This document shows positions 15,631-23,221 of a stretch of DNA of 36,708 nucleotides, in pieces. The translations under genes and the position numbers were made by a program. The notes under the pieces were generated by a model. It searched no databases and had not been told where the DNA came from. It saw only the letters and a program-made list of their open reading frames with translations. The DNA is from a virus, in IMG/VR virus record IMGVR_UViG_3300044766_000037, positions 1 to 36,708 of that record. One strand, written 5' to 3'. Each line of letters starts with the position of its first letter. Within the stretch, counting starts at the first letter, position 1.

Positions 15631-17534
15631 AGTTCTCCTTTTTTGTCATAATCTTTTAGCTCATTCCAGTTTGTGCTAGAAATTGAACCCTCAGACAGCA
15701 TCGGCAAATCAAATTCTACAGACTCCATAGTAGAGCGCAGCATCTCCATTACAGGTTTCAACTGACGTTTCGGTGCCGACACCATTTCTTCATCATGCAC
15801 GCTGAGGATCATCTTCCAAGACGAATCACGAACGTCGTTGAACCGGATAATAGCTTCTTTGGTGCAGTCGGCCGCGGAGCCTTGAATAAGTACATTAACC
15901 AATTTGTAGTCATATTTCTGAATGCGACCGTTCTTCACCTGAGGCTCTTCGCAATAATATTCTCTTCCGCCCCAGGTGCGAATCGGCTCATGGGCCTCAG
16001 CCCGACGCCTCATTTCTTGATACATCGCCTTCAGACCAGGGTACAACGACAACACAGCTTTTTTCAGCATTGCCGCTTCATCAACCGCCATGTTGTTCTT
16101 CATAGCTAACTTGCCAACGCCCATCCCATATAAAAGCCCGAAGTTGGTATTTTTTACCGGCTTGCGATCGTAACGAAGCCCCATCTTTGCCAATTCTTTT
16201 TGGGCGTATTCATGCACATCCATCCAATTGTCTTCTTGGTAGCGCCTGAGCAATGCGCCGCCATCGAAGTGAGCTAAGATTCGCAGTTCTTGCTGAGAGT
16301 AGTCACGATCGACTAATACCTCGCCTTTAAATGGAGTAATATAACTACGTATCATCGGAAGTGGTAGAAGTCCGCTGATTGGACATTTCGGCAGCTTTAA
16401 CTTCGGCGCCTCATGATAAAAGATCGGCGCAAACTCCTTAGGGATATTTTGAAAATTCGGCGTAGATGACAACCGTCCTGTACGAGTACCTACGTTAGAA
16501 TCGCCTTGTGGCGTCTTAACCTGATTCCACGTAGTATAAATGAGGCCATTTGAGGCCTCAGCCGTTTCAAGCCATGGCAACATAAACGTGCTCATGCACG
16601 TCTTCAACTGCGCCCGATATTTCAGCACCGCCAGTAGGTACTTGTCGGTAATTCCCAGAATGAGCGCTTCCTTATTGGTTTGATACTTGCCGGTAGGGGT
16701 GCGAGGCAGCAGCTCTGGCTCTACTTTTCCGGCTTTGATCATCGCCTCTACTAACTGAGGCCCGGAGTCTAAGTTGGCCCTTGTGTTTCGCAACTGGCTT
16801 CGAATCCAACGGTCAATCTTGAGTTGAATGCCGCCGTACATCATCACGTCATTATGAAGCCGCTTCAGATCGACAGATACGCCGCGACGCTCCATGTCGA
16901 GCAGGATCGGCATTAATCGGCGCTCACGATCGTAAGCTTCGAGCATGCCGCGCTTACCGTTCGACTTATGAAGCTTCTCGAACAGCTTCTCAGTCCGAAT
17001 CACGTCGCCGTTGGCATATTCAGCCACTAAGCTCCCTGGGGCGTATCGGATATACTTCATAAAATAATGATCAGATTCAGGAGAACGACTGATCTTAACA
17101 CCGCGAACAGGTTGCTTCTCGATCAGCCAGTCAGCTACGGCGTCGCGCTCCGCGGGTTTCATGCCGAGGATTCGCTCAGCCGAGGGCTTCAATGACAAGC
17201 TGGTCTGATGCGGGTCGTCAAGAAATAAATGAAACATTGTATCATGATATGACGCCCAATGAAGACGCGGCATTTTGAAGAACGTCTCAGCCACGTCAAC
17301 GTCAAATTTCCCATTTTGAAAAAGCAAGCCGTCATAATCGTCTTTCCAAATCCTAAAGAGCTCTCGCCGCGCGTCTTCTTTAGTGCAGTTGTTTTCAGAC
17401 TCATGTCCAAAGGCAAAATAACGGGCATTGCTTCCTGGCAACTTAATGCTGACACCTACCGGCCGCGGCGGATAACTCGGCCGCGGCTCGATGGCGTCAG
17501 TTTCGAAGTCCACTACGATCGGTTCTGGTTTCAT
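15615..17534 (-). CDS. Family A DNA polymerase with 3'-5' exonuclease domain
   Basis: The 639-residue protein has a proofreading domain (Exo I VDFETD with Asp9/Glu11; Exo II NGKFD, Asp78; Exo III YANGD, Asp177). The polymerase domain follows: TRTGRLSSTPNFQNIP (~351-365), motif A DRDYSQQELR (Asp411), motif B RKPVKNTNFGLLYG (Arg457, Lys461, Phe465), and motif C VHDEE (579-583). It lacks a 5'-3' exonuclease domain, as usual in phages. Phe465 corresponds to Phe762 of E. coli Pol I. It is the replicative polymerase. GAGGA lies upstream of the ATG. Confidence 0.95.
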   Translation of the reverse strand: MKPEPIVVDFETDAIEPRPSYPPRPVGVSIKLPGSNARYFAFGHESENNCTKEDARRELFRIWKDDYDGLLFQNGKFDVDVAETFFKMPRLHWASYHDTMFHLFLDDPHQTSLSLKPSAERILGMKPAERDAVADWLIEKQPVRGVKISRSPESDHYFMKYIRYAPGSLVAEYANGDVIRTEKLFEKLHKSNGKRGMLEAYDRERRLMPILLDMERRGVSVDLKRLHNDVMMYGGIQLKIDRWIRSQLRNTRANLDSGPQLVEAMIKAGKVEPELLPRTPTGKYQTNKEALILGITDKYLLAVLKYRAQLKTCMSTFMLPWLETAEASNGLIYTTWNQVKTPQGDSNVGTRTGRLSSTPNFQNIPKEFAPIFYHEAPKLKLPKCPISGLLPLPMIRSYITPFKGEVLVDRDYSQQELRILAHFDGGALLRRYQEDNWMDVHEYAQKELAKMGLRYDRKPVKNTNFGLLYGMGVGKLAMKNNMAVDEAAMLKKAVLSLYPGLKAMYQEMRRRAEAHEPIRTWGGREYYCEEPQVKNGRIQKYDYKLVNVLIQGSAADCTKEAIIRFNDVRDSSWKMILSVHDEEMVSAPKRQLKPVMEMLRSTMESVEFDLPMLSEGSISSTNWNELKDYDKKGELCSKN

Positions 17535-17739
17535 GGCATTTAGTCCTCAGCTCTTCTCGTTCTCGGTTTGCGCGTACACGTTTTAGTCTGCTGTGAATTC
17601 TCAGCACGAACAGCTGACGCCGCCGACCGAAAAGCTCAGCTGCCAGCAGCTCTTTGCACTGCTTTTCGTCGGCCTTTGCGATGACTGCGTTGAGCGTCAG
17701 CCAAGTCCGAAGAATTTTTTTATTCTCTAAGTGAGACAT
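17497..17739 (-). CDS. Small basic protein upstream of DNA polymerase (80 aa)
   Basis: GGAGG lies five bases before the ATG, and the 3' end overlaps the polymerase start by 38 bases, so translation is likely coupled. The product is helical and strongly basic in its second half (FGRRRQLFVLRIHSRLKRVRANRE). I recall similar short proteins next to replication genes in other phages but no known function. A nucleic-acid- or polymerase-associated role is inference. Confidence 0.6.
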   Translation of the reverse strand: MSHLENKKILRTWLTLNAVIAKADEKQCKELLAAELFGRRRQLFVLRIHSRLKRVRANREREELRTKCHETRTDRSGLRN

Positions 17740-17748
17740 AAGACCTCC

Positions 17749-17775
17749 AGCCCGGCGGTCGCTAATCGCCAGGCT
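17749..17775 (-). repeat. Hairpin abutting the ribosome binding site of the polymerase-upstream gene
   Basis: On the minus strand AGCCTGGCG / CGCCGGGCT form nine pairs (one G-U) around a nine-base loop. The stem ends directly against GGAGG, the SD of the gene starting at 17739. This is the same hairpin-then-SD arrangement as at 12297-12323. It lies in the 48-base gap after the SSB-like gene. Confidence 0.6.
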
Positions 17776-17787
17776 ATTAAATGAAAA

Positions 17788-18588
17788 TTAATACCGGCCG
17801 CGCTTTACTTTGTTCTGCGGCGCTCGTTGCTGTTTGGAAGCCGAAGGAGGCAATTCCTCGATTGGCGTGTATGGAAACGCGATCAAAGATTGGGCTTCTT
17901 GATGGCGTTTTTTCATAATGCCGAGCATCTCATTTGGAAGGGTGATGAGCGGCTCGAATACGACTTTGAACTGAGTTTTCGCGTCTGCCACAACGCGGAT
18001 CTTGGTAGCGACATAATGAGGCGGCCGATGAAGCCCGCCAGCCAGGTTCTTCACATAACCGGCATAGCCCTTAACGCTGGTCACAGGGAGCTTCATGAAG
18101 CCGAGCGCGGTGTTCTCATAATCTTCTACGTCGAAGAAAACGAGCTTGCCTTGATGGTCGAAGTTCCCAGCGGCGATCATTGCCAACCGTCTCGTATTGC
18201 GGCACGCCTTCCCGCGACCTGTGTCGGCCGAAGCCCACTCATTCCAACGACAGTTCTTGCAGAGGTCGCATTGCGCAGTGCCAGCGTCGACCACAACTTT
18301 ATGTGGCGTCATAGTCTGCTCGTCGCGGCCGAACGCAAAGCATGTCGGCGACTGAGGAGAATCCGGTTCGAACTTTCCGGCATAGTACACGTTCTCCATA
18401 ATCGCGTCTAAAATGATCACAGCCATCATGTTGTTCGGCAGCGGCGCGTCGTTCCACGTCAACTGTCCGTTACGCAGGCTGAAGAACTGCCCAGTTACTA
18501 CGCTGTTTTCCATCGCAGCTGCGAGCTCAGCTTCTCGCGCCATTTCCTCGTCCCACTTGACTGGGAGGTTTCTCTTTTCAGATTTCAT
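17788..18588 (-). CDS. Putative single-stranded DNA-binding protein with zinc-finger-like cysteines
   Basis: The 266-residue protein has a Cys cluster, C107-x2-C110-x2-C113-x15-C129, inside a stretch reading CRWNEWASADTGRGKAC. A beta-rich region (LVFFDVEDYENTALGFMKLP, then YVATKIRV and FKVVFEPL) and a polar basic C-terminus follow. Such proteins occur between primase-helicase and DNA polymerase genes in phage replication modules and are plausible ssDNA-binding proteins. The fold is not certain from sequence alone. AAGGA lies ten bases before the start. It follows the gene at 18605, its probable partner, by 16 bases. Confidence 0.55.
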   Translation of the reverse strand: MKSEKRNLPVKWDEEMAREAELAAAMENSVVTGQFFSLRNGQLTWNDAPLPNNMMAVIILDAIMENVYYAGKFEPDSPQSPTCFAFGRDEQTMTPHKVVVDAGTAQCDLCKNCRWNEWASADTGRGKACRNTRRLAMIAAGNFDHQGKLVFFDVEDYENTALGFMKLPVTSVKGYAGYVKNLAGGLHRPPHYVATKIRVVADAKTQFKVVFEPLITLPNEMLGIMKKRHQEAQSLIAFPYTPIEELPPSASKQQRAPQNKVKRGRY

Positions 18589-18604
18589 TTTTAAGTTGTC
18601 CTTT

Positions 18605-18994
18605 CTAGAGTTTGTTCATCGAAATAGTTGCATATTTGAAGCTGTCAACTCCTGGGATCTTTTTACCGGCTTCCCAGATTTCCGTGATAGCGGCGTCGCT
18701 CAATCGGCGCTGCATCAGGTCAAACCGCCCCGTCTTCTTCACGAATCCGTAGAACTTGTCCCAATTATCCACGCGAGGCACGGTCTTAGTCACGACCGTG
18801 ACGCGCACGAACTTTCCGGCTACGCCCGACGCCTTCGATTTCGGCAGCGTACTTATAAGATGTTCCTTCATCGCCTTTTCCTCGGCGTCGATCTCATCCG
18901 TCAGCTTCTGAGCGGCCAACCGCTTTTCACGAAGCTCATAGAGCCGATCGGCGCACGCTCCCAAGGCTTTAGGGAACTTATAAATTTTCGGCAT
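18605..18994 (-). CDS. Replication-module protein of unknown function (129 aa)
   Basis: The protein has an N-terminal coiled coil (CADRLYELREKRLAAQKLTD, ~14-33, continuing to ~47). A compact domain follows, with KASGVAGKFVRVTVV (~53-67), VDNWDKFYGFVKKTGRFDLMQRR (~75-97) and KIPGVDSF near the end. AGGAGG lies upstream of the ATG. Its position beside the SSB-like gene and its coiled coil resemble phage Gp157-like or SSB-accessory proteins. I cannot name the family with certainty. Confidence 0.6.
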   Translation of the reverse strand: MPKIYKFPKALGACADRLYELREKRLAAQKLTDEIDAEEKAMKEHLISTLPKSKASGVAGKFVRVTVVTKTVPRVDNWDKFYGFVKKTGRFDLMQRRLSDAAITEIWEAGKKIPGVDSFKYATISMNKL

Positions 18995-19025
18995 AATGCT
19001 TCCTCCTTTGTAATATGAAGCCAGA

Positions 19026-21095
19026 CTAATATTTTACCTTCACCACGCCTTGACACAAATTCCATGCGTTTAAATGTCCGCAGATTTCTTTGTGCGAGCT
19101 CTCCACCCACTTTTTAATATTTCGCACCACGTAATATCTTGATTGGCTTCCATCAGCCAGCTTGACCGGCTGCCCTTCTAGCACTTGGCGAATTCCTGCC
19201 CGCGCCAACTCGCGCCCAAGCCCGTTAGCCGTGGTGCCGGTGTGGTTGGTCGGATCGTACAGCTGCAGCAGCTCCTTAGACGTGAACAGGTCTTTCATGA
19301 TCTGAATTTCGCCGACTCTCAACACCACGTCAGGCGTGAGTTGAAGTTGTCGAACCCATCCTGCTAAATCAGACTGCATGTTTGTAATCATGCGGTCTCG
19401 GGCCTTGGTTTTATACGCCGGCGCCGCCGGATTGAAATCGCCTAGGTCGATCTTCAGAAGATAATCGAACACCGCAGCCGCGCCTCCTGAGTCGAGCCAT
19501 AAATCGTATTGGACGTAGAACTCCTCGTCAAGCGGCTCGATCGTCACTTCATGGATGAAAAATCGACGGTCGTCGTCTTCTAAAAAGAAGCTGTCTGGGT
19601 GGTTCGCCGTAAAAAAATAGTTGATGCAGTCGTCGATCACGTATGACGGCACGTATTTTGTATTGACCCGCATCTCCTTCTGCGTGATCAGCTTTTTCAA
19701 AAAGTCAGCGTCGGTCCGCTTGTTGCTGCCCGTGACGTCATCTCCCATCACGAACTGTTTAGCCTCCGCCCATTCGTTGAAGTGGTTGTGTAAGTCTACC
19801 TGGCTGATCTCGGTGAAGTTCTTTCCGTAGATCCGGCCGAGCGTATAACCGACAAGCGATTTGCCGGTGCCGTGCTTAATGCCGTGAAGTACGACTGATG
19901 TAAACAGCTTGACGCCTGGATATTTCAACGGGTATGCACACCAGCGGAGAAACCACTTCTTAGCGTAAGGCTCTGAACCCGTAAATAAGTGGTCGACAAG
20001 CTGCGTGAACAGCTCTACGTCGCCCGACTTGGCCTCAAGCCCCCATCCAGGCCAGACGTTGAACCTTTGAGGCTCGCCGGTAAATTTCTCAGCACCCGGC
20101 TCATAGCTGATTCGAGCAGCTTCGTTTCTTAGCGGCCACTTGATCCATGAGCTAGCCCCAGACACTGGCTTGTATGACGGATTATTATTTATATCAGGCT
20201 GCCGCTCTTGGTACACCTCCGTGGCTTCTAGGTGATTCACGAATGCTCCTGGGTCGATTTTAGCATGGGTTTGCTGGTTAATGATCAAACCAGGGTTCGC
20301 AATATAGGCATAGTCGTCGTTGAACTTCCACAATACGCGCGAAAGCCCGATAGGCTCAGCCATATGCATGATGTTGTTAAAATTATCTCGACCTGGCTGG
20401 CCTTTATAATAGACGAAAAAGTCGTCAACCCCCACTTTTCCCTCGATTTCAGGAATGTCCGGCAAGCTCGCCATGAAGACGTAAGCCCCGTGCTGCTCCA
20501 CAGCTTCCGCTAAATCCCGCAAAGCCAAGCATACCTGCGGGTTCGTGCGAAAGTCGCTGTCAAAGCAGATATATACCGGGCGGCGCGGCCACTTGATAAG
20601 GTCTAAACTTGGGAGCCATGTAATCCCTCTTTTTATCGCCTTCCAATTAGAGACACCGCCGAGGCCGATGGCAGCAAAGCCTTCCTTGCACGCTTTCGCC
20701 GATTTCAACTCGCCTTCGGTGATGATAATCCTGGCGCTTGGGTCCATGGCGATCGCCTTCCAATTTGCGTTGGCTGGGTAATACGCCACAGGCGCCGTGT
20801 CTGGCTCTTGGATGTATCTAAGCTCCTTTTTTTCTTCCATGAACGACCTCGGCTGTTCAAGATAGCGAAGACGATAAAACCCTTTGGCCTTAGGCCAATC
20901 AGGCAGCGGCTTTCCCGCAAAGTCGAGGTAGTTTATCTTAAGCGCGCATGCCGGCTTGTAAATGCGGTGAAGCTTAGATACCTCAATGACGTCTAAGCAT
21001 TCGATGCCTAGAATTTTTGCGTCGTCTAACGTCAAGCCGGATTTTTCTAATTTCTTCTTTCCTAGATCTACTGCGTGAGATAACCGCTTCATCAT
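19026..21095 (-). CDS. Primase-helicase (TOPRIM-like N-terminus, SF3 helicase C-terminus)
   Basis: The 689-residue protein has a TOPRIM-like domain (IIITEGELKSAKAC, 123-136; VYICFDSD, 174-181), as in DUF3854-type phage primases. An SF3/D5-like helicase follows, with Walker A GIKHGTGKS (405-413), Walker B KQFVMGDDV (446-454) and a downstream NYFFTANHPDSFFLEDDDRR sensor segment. It would unwind the fork and probably prime synthesis. The initial ATG-ATG has only a weak SD, AAGGTTGG. It is the largest early gene and follows a small membrane-protein gene by ten bases. Confidence 0.85.
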   Translation of the reverse strand: MMKRLSHAVDLGKKKLEKSGLTLDDAKILGIECLDVIEVSKLHRIYKPACALKINYLDFAGKPLPDWPKAKGFYRLRYLEQPRSFMEEKKELRYIQEPDTAPVAYYPANANWKAIAMDPSARIIITEGELKSAKACKEGFAAIGLGGVSNWKAIKRGITWLPSLDLIKWPRRPVYICFDSDFRTNPQVCLALRDLAEAVEQHGAYVFMASLPDIPEIEGKVGVDDFFVYYKGQPGRDNFNNIMHMAEPIGLSRVLWKFNDDYAYIANPGLIINQQTHAKIDPGAFVNHLEATEVYQERQPDINNNPSYKPVSGASSWIKWPLRNEAARISYEPGAEKFTGEPQRFNVWPGWGLEAKSGDVELFTQLVDHLFTGSEPYAKKWFLRWCAYPLKYPGVKLFTSVVLHGIKHGTGKSLVGYTLGRIYGKNFTEISQVDLHNHFNEWAEAKQFVMGDDVTGSNKRTDADFLKKLITQKEMRVNTKYVPSYVIDDCINYFFTANHPDSFFLEDDDRRFFIHEVTIEPLDEEFYVQYDLWLDSGGAAAVFDYLLKIDLGDFNPAAPAYKTKARDRMITNMQSDLAGWVRQLQLTPDVVLRVGEIQIMKDLFTSKELLQLYDPTNHTGTTANGLGRELARAGIRQVLEGQPVKLADGSQSRYYVVRNIKKWVESSHKEICGHLNAWNLCQGVVKVKY

Positions 21096-21105
21096 AATAC
21101 CAACC

Positions 21106-21303
21106 TTACCAGAGACGTGGGTGGAGTTGATCAGAGATGTGCCTGTACTTGTTAAGCTGCTTTTTTTCCAAGCGCTTCAGCAAACATGCTGTGACACACG
21201 CAAGCAGCACAAAAATCATTACCACCCAGGTATACCCTTTACTGGTGTACACGCCGGATAAAAGCAGAAACGTGACTAAAAGACTACTAAGAAAACTCCA
21301 CAT
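21106..21303 (-). CDS. Small two-helix membrane protein (65 aa)
   Basis: AAGGAGG precedes the ATG, a very strong SD. Residues ~3-18 and ~24-43 are hydrophobic, and a basic cytoplasmic-type tail (KRLEKKQLNKYRH) follows. The gene is in the early operon, away from the lysis cassette, so a holin role is unlikely. Early phage membrane proteins often block superinfection or alter host physiology. A ~110-base structured spacer lies just upstream. Confidence 0.55.
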   Translation of the reverse strand: MWSFLSSLLVTFLLLSGVYTSKGYTWVVMIFVLLACVTACLLKRLEKKQLNKYRHISDQLHPRLW

Positions 21304-21325
21304 AGAAACCTCCTTAAGTTAAAAT

Positions 21326-21436
21326 AGAGGGCGGCGGGACGCCTGCTGCTTTGGAACGAACGCACAGGGTTAAATGTTTAGTGGAGCATCTACTCCTGTT
21401 GATATAAAGATCTGAGCCCCGCTCGCCGCGCCCTCT
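21326..21436 (-). ncRNA. Candidate structured RNA element in the early operon
   Basis: The ends pair perfectly (AGAGGGCG / CGCCCTCT; 21326-21333 with 21429-21436). A second helix, GCGGG/CCCGC, stacks inside (21334-21338 with 21418-21422, one side bulged), and ACAGG/CCTGT pairs further in (21364-21368 with 21395-21399). GGAG/CTCC is an alternative inner hairpin. The stretch carries no convincing gene and fills the 137-base gap before the strong SD of the 65-aa membrane protein. It is a leader or intercistronic structure by inspection only. No known riboswitch or tRNA pattern fits. Confidence 0.35.
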
Positions 21437-21440
21437 GAAG

Positions 21441-21779
21441 TTATTGCTTTGTTTTTTCTGCCAACACCCGGACCATGAGCTGGTATGCGCTTTGCACCGG
21501 CAAATCAAGAAAATTATCTTTAATAAGGTCACGATTTTCTTGAAAATTTGCTGCGCGAACAACTAATTCACACTGAAACGGACAACCGCCGCCTTTCGCC
21601 CATTTAAGAAACTTTTTCGGGCTCGGGTGATTTGAGGCGTCATAACGCATTAAATCAAGAGTCAACGAATCTGAACATCTACCCCATGCCGCTGTTAAAA
21701 CAACAGCGGGGTTAAGGCCTTTCGCGCCATGCAGGTCCGCATAAGGTTTGACGTTTAATTCTCTACCGTTGATTAACAT
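21441..21779 (-). CDS. Unknown early protein (112 aa)
   Basis: AAGGAGATACC precedes the ATG. The 112-residue protein is mixed alpha/beta. It begins LINGRELNVKPYADLHGA and includes WGRCSDSLTLDLMRYD and a Cys-containing loop, GGGCPFQCELVV (~64-75). There is no signal or membrane segment. The start overlaps the end of the preceding gene (21773) by seven bases. I do not recognise the family. The position suggests an early accessory function. Confidence 0.55.
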   Translation of the reverse strand: MLINGRELNVKPYADLHGAKGLNPAVVLTAAWGRCSDSLTLDLMRYDASNHPSPKKFLKWAKGGGCPFQCELVVRAANFQENRDLIKDNFLDLPVQSAYQLMVRVLAEKTKQ

Positions 21780-22117
21780 GGTATCTCCTTTTCTTCCGGC
21801 AGGCCGGCAGACCGCATAGCAGCGCGAATCTCAGCGATCGACCGGTGCGGAAAGTGGTTCATAAGAAGATCGAGCACGCAGCCGTCGACCGCCGACAATT
21901 CCTGGGTATCAGCGTGTCGGTAGACATCAGAGATAAGAAGCACCAAGTCGTCGGGGTTGATAAGGTCTCGCGGCTCTGACGCCTCAAGCAGATGCGAGTT
22001 CAAATCAGTGGCGACGGCGTCGGCATCTGATTTACGAGGAATCGTGCTGACGACGACGCGGCCGTTATACATAACAGCGTATCCAGTTTCGTAAGTGACT
22101 ACAGAGTATTTTTTCAT
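21773..22117 (-). CDS. Unknown early protein (114 aa)
   Basis: GGGGGGAG lies ten bases upstream of the ATG. The N-terminal ~45 residues (YSVVTYETGYAVMYNGRVVV, then RKSDADAVATDLN) look like a small beta-hairpin plus helix module of a kind common in phage accessory proteins. The C-terminal half is helical and acidic. The start overlaps the stop of the 22114 gene (ATGA). No function is assigned. Confidence 0.55.
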   Translation of the reverse strand: MKKYSVVTYETGYAVMYNGRVVVSTIPRKSDADAVATDLNSHLLEASEPRDLINPDDLVLLISDVYRHADTQELSAVDGCVLDLLMNHFPHRSIAEIRAAMRSAGLPEEKEIPC

Positions 22118-22287
22118 CGGTAAAACTCCCCCCTTCTAAGAAGTTCGTCAGTGACGGCGTTGGCGTAAGCTTTCACGCAAGCCAGGATATACCACACGAT
22201 CAGGAAAAAAATCGCCGGGAGCCAAGCGCCTGAGCAGGCGCAACCGATAGTCGCGAAAAGAGAAACGACACACATAAAAGATAACAT
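22114..22287 (-). CDS. Small membrane protein (57 aa)
   Basis: I choose the ATG at 22287, seven bases after AGGCGG, rather than the in-frame ATG at 22305, which lies inside the previous gene. The product has two hydrophobic stretches (~2-17, MCVVSLFATIGCACSG region; ~20-36, WLPAIFFLIVWYILACV) and a charged tail (VTDELLRRGEFYR). It is a second small membrane protein in the early operon and may modify the envelope or exclude other phages. The family is unknown. Confidence 0.5.
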   Translation of the reverse strand: MLSFMCVVSLFATIGCACSGAWLPAIFFLIVWYILACVKAYANAVTDELLRRGEFYR

Positions 22288-22288
22288 A

Positions 22289-22531
22289 TTATGCCGCCTT
22301 TCCATTGCGGATCATCTCAGCGCGGTACCAACCAGGATAAGATTTTTTAGAATCGGGGAGGTTGAATTTGATCTTTGCGACTTCGAAGATTTGCTCGTTC
22401 GTGCGGCCCTCGCGTATCAGCTGGCGCATAAATGAAGAGACGGAGACTTTTTTCGGGGCAGCAGCTCTAAACGCGACCGCAACTTTTTTTATTGATTTTT
22501 TAACAGCGGACTTCTTCGTTGACTTTTTCAT
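22289..22531 (-). CDS. Lys-rich small protein with paralogous domain (80 aa)
   Basis: AAGGAGAATCAA precedes the ATG at 22531, so the in-frame upstream ATG at 22582 is less likely. Residues 1-30 are extremely Lys/Ser/Ala-rich (MKKSTKKSAVKKSIKKV). Residues ~30-78 (SFMRQLIREGRTNEQIF ... SYPGWYRAEMIRNGK) match the C-terminal domain of the 12338-13015 protein at about 18-20 of 50 positions. A basic tail plus a small helical domain suggests DNA or RNA binding. It is the first gene after the promoter at 22589-22617. Confidence 0.65.
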   Translation of the reverse strand: MKKSTKKSAVKKSIKKVAVAFRAAAPKKVSVSSFMRQLIREGRTNEQIFEVAKIKFNLPDSKKSYPGWYRAEMIRNGKAA

Positions 22532-22588
22532 TTGATTCTCCTTTTTAGTTTCAAGTTTTTCGTTGCTAGTGTTTTTGTTCATAAGAAG

Positions 22589-22617
22589 ATTCTACCTCAG
22601 CTTAAAGTGGATGTAAA
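22589..22617 (-). promoter_or_regulatory. Sigma70-type promoter, TTTACA-17-TAGAAT (second copy)
   Basis: On the minus strand -35 TTTACA (22612-22617) and -10 TAGAAT (22589-22594) are separated by 17 bases, exactly as at 13060-13088. The two also share TG directly before the -35 box. It lies in the 64-base gap before the next gene start region and would transcribe the early operon from the Lys-rich gene at 22531 onward. Confidence 0.75.
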
Positions 22618-22646
22618 CAATTATTTATGTGAAAACGCATTATTTT

Positions 22647-23213
22647 TTAAGTGCCCTTAAGCTCTTTCTTTTCAAGCTCTTTGAGCCGTTTATATAAAAG
22701 ATGTGTCCCAAATATATCAAGTAAGTGATCAAGTGGTGGCGTCCCTTGCTCAGAATCCCAAGTAGATTCATTAACGTACAACATCTCGCCGTTGCGTGTA
22801 TAAATTTGAAAACTGCCGTCGGAGCTGGTCATTTTTTTCTTAAGCGCTTGCGGCGACTTCATGCCGGCTATGACTACCGCTTCTAATAATGAATAGTAAC
22901 CGTCTAAGTTTTCAGGCGGCTCGTGATACACGTGGTAATATGTTTCCGGCTTAGCGGGTTTTTCTAAGACTTCTTTTGTGAGAATGATAAATTTGGTGGG
23001 GTTCTTAGGATTTTTAAATTTCGTAATGCCGTTATCACGAATCAGGTAAGACATCACCGTGTTTACGCTTTTACCGACCGACTCAGCGGCGGCTTTATAG
23101 TCATTAACGATTAATTCACGCCCGTTGTCCCAGGTAAGCCGTAGTTGAACGAGCTTTTTCTTCCAACTGCCTTTCTGGTGTGTTATTGGATTTTGCTTTA
23201 ATAATTTTGACAT
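22647..23213 (-). CDS. Putative early DNA-binding protein (188 aa), paralogue of neighbour
   Basis: Residues ~15-80 (QLRLTWDNGRELIVNDY, then AAESVGKSVNTVMSYLIRD and KFKNP) match the neighbouring gene at 23222-23566 over about 64 residues. The segment around AAESVGKSVNTVMSYL has the look of a helix-turn-helix. The C-terminal half is different and contains YYSLLEAVVIAGMKSPQALKKK, another possible HTH, and a polar tail. GAGGA lies before the ATG. It is the second gene of the early operon, which suits a regulator, but the DNA-binding role is inference. Confidence 0.55.
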   Translation of the reverse strand: MSKLLKQNPITHQKGSWKKKLVQLRLTWDNGRELIVNDYKAAAESVGKSVNTVMSYLIRDNGITKFKNPKNPTKFIILTKEVLEKPAKPETYYHVYHEPPENLDGYYSLLEAVVIAGMKSPQALKKKMTSSDGSFQIYTRNGEMLYVNESTWDSEQGTPPLDHLLDIFGTHLLYKRLKELEKKELKGT

Positions 23214-23221
23214 ATGGTCCT

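Noticed and set aside
21326-21436. tRNA gene
   Set aside because: The paired ends are suggestive, but no standard anticodon arm, T-arm or CCA-compatible acceptor could be laid out on either strand.
21314-21562. 82-codon minus-strand frame
   Set aside because: It overlaps the better-supported gene at 21441-21779, lacks an SD, and its sequence is Cys/Arg/Ser-rich and not protein-like. The region is better explained as a structured spacer.
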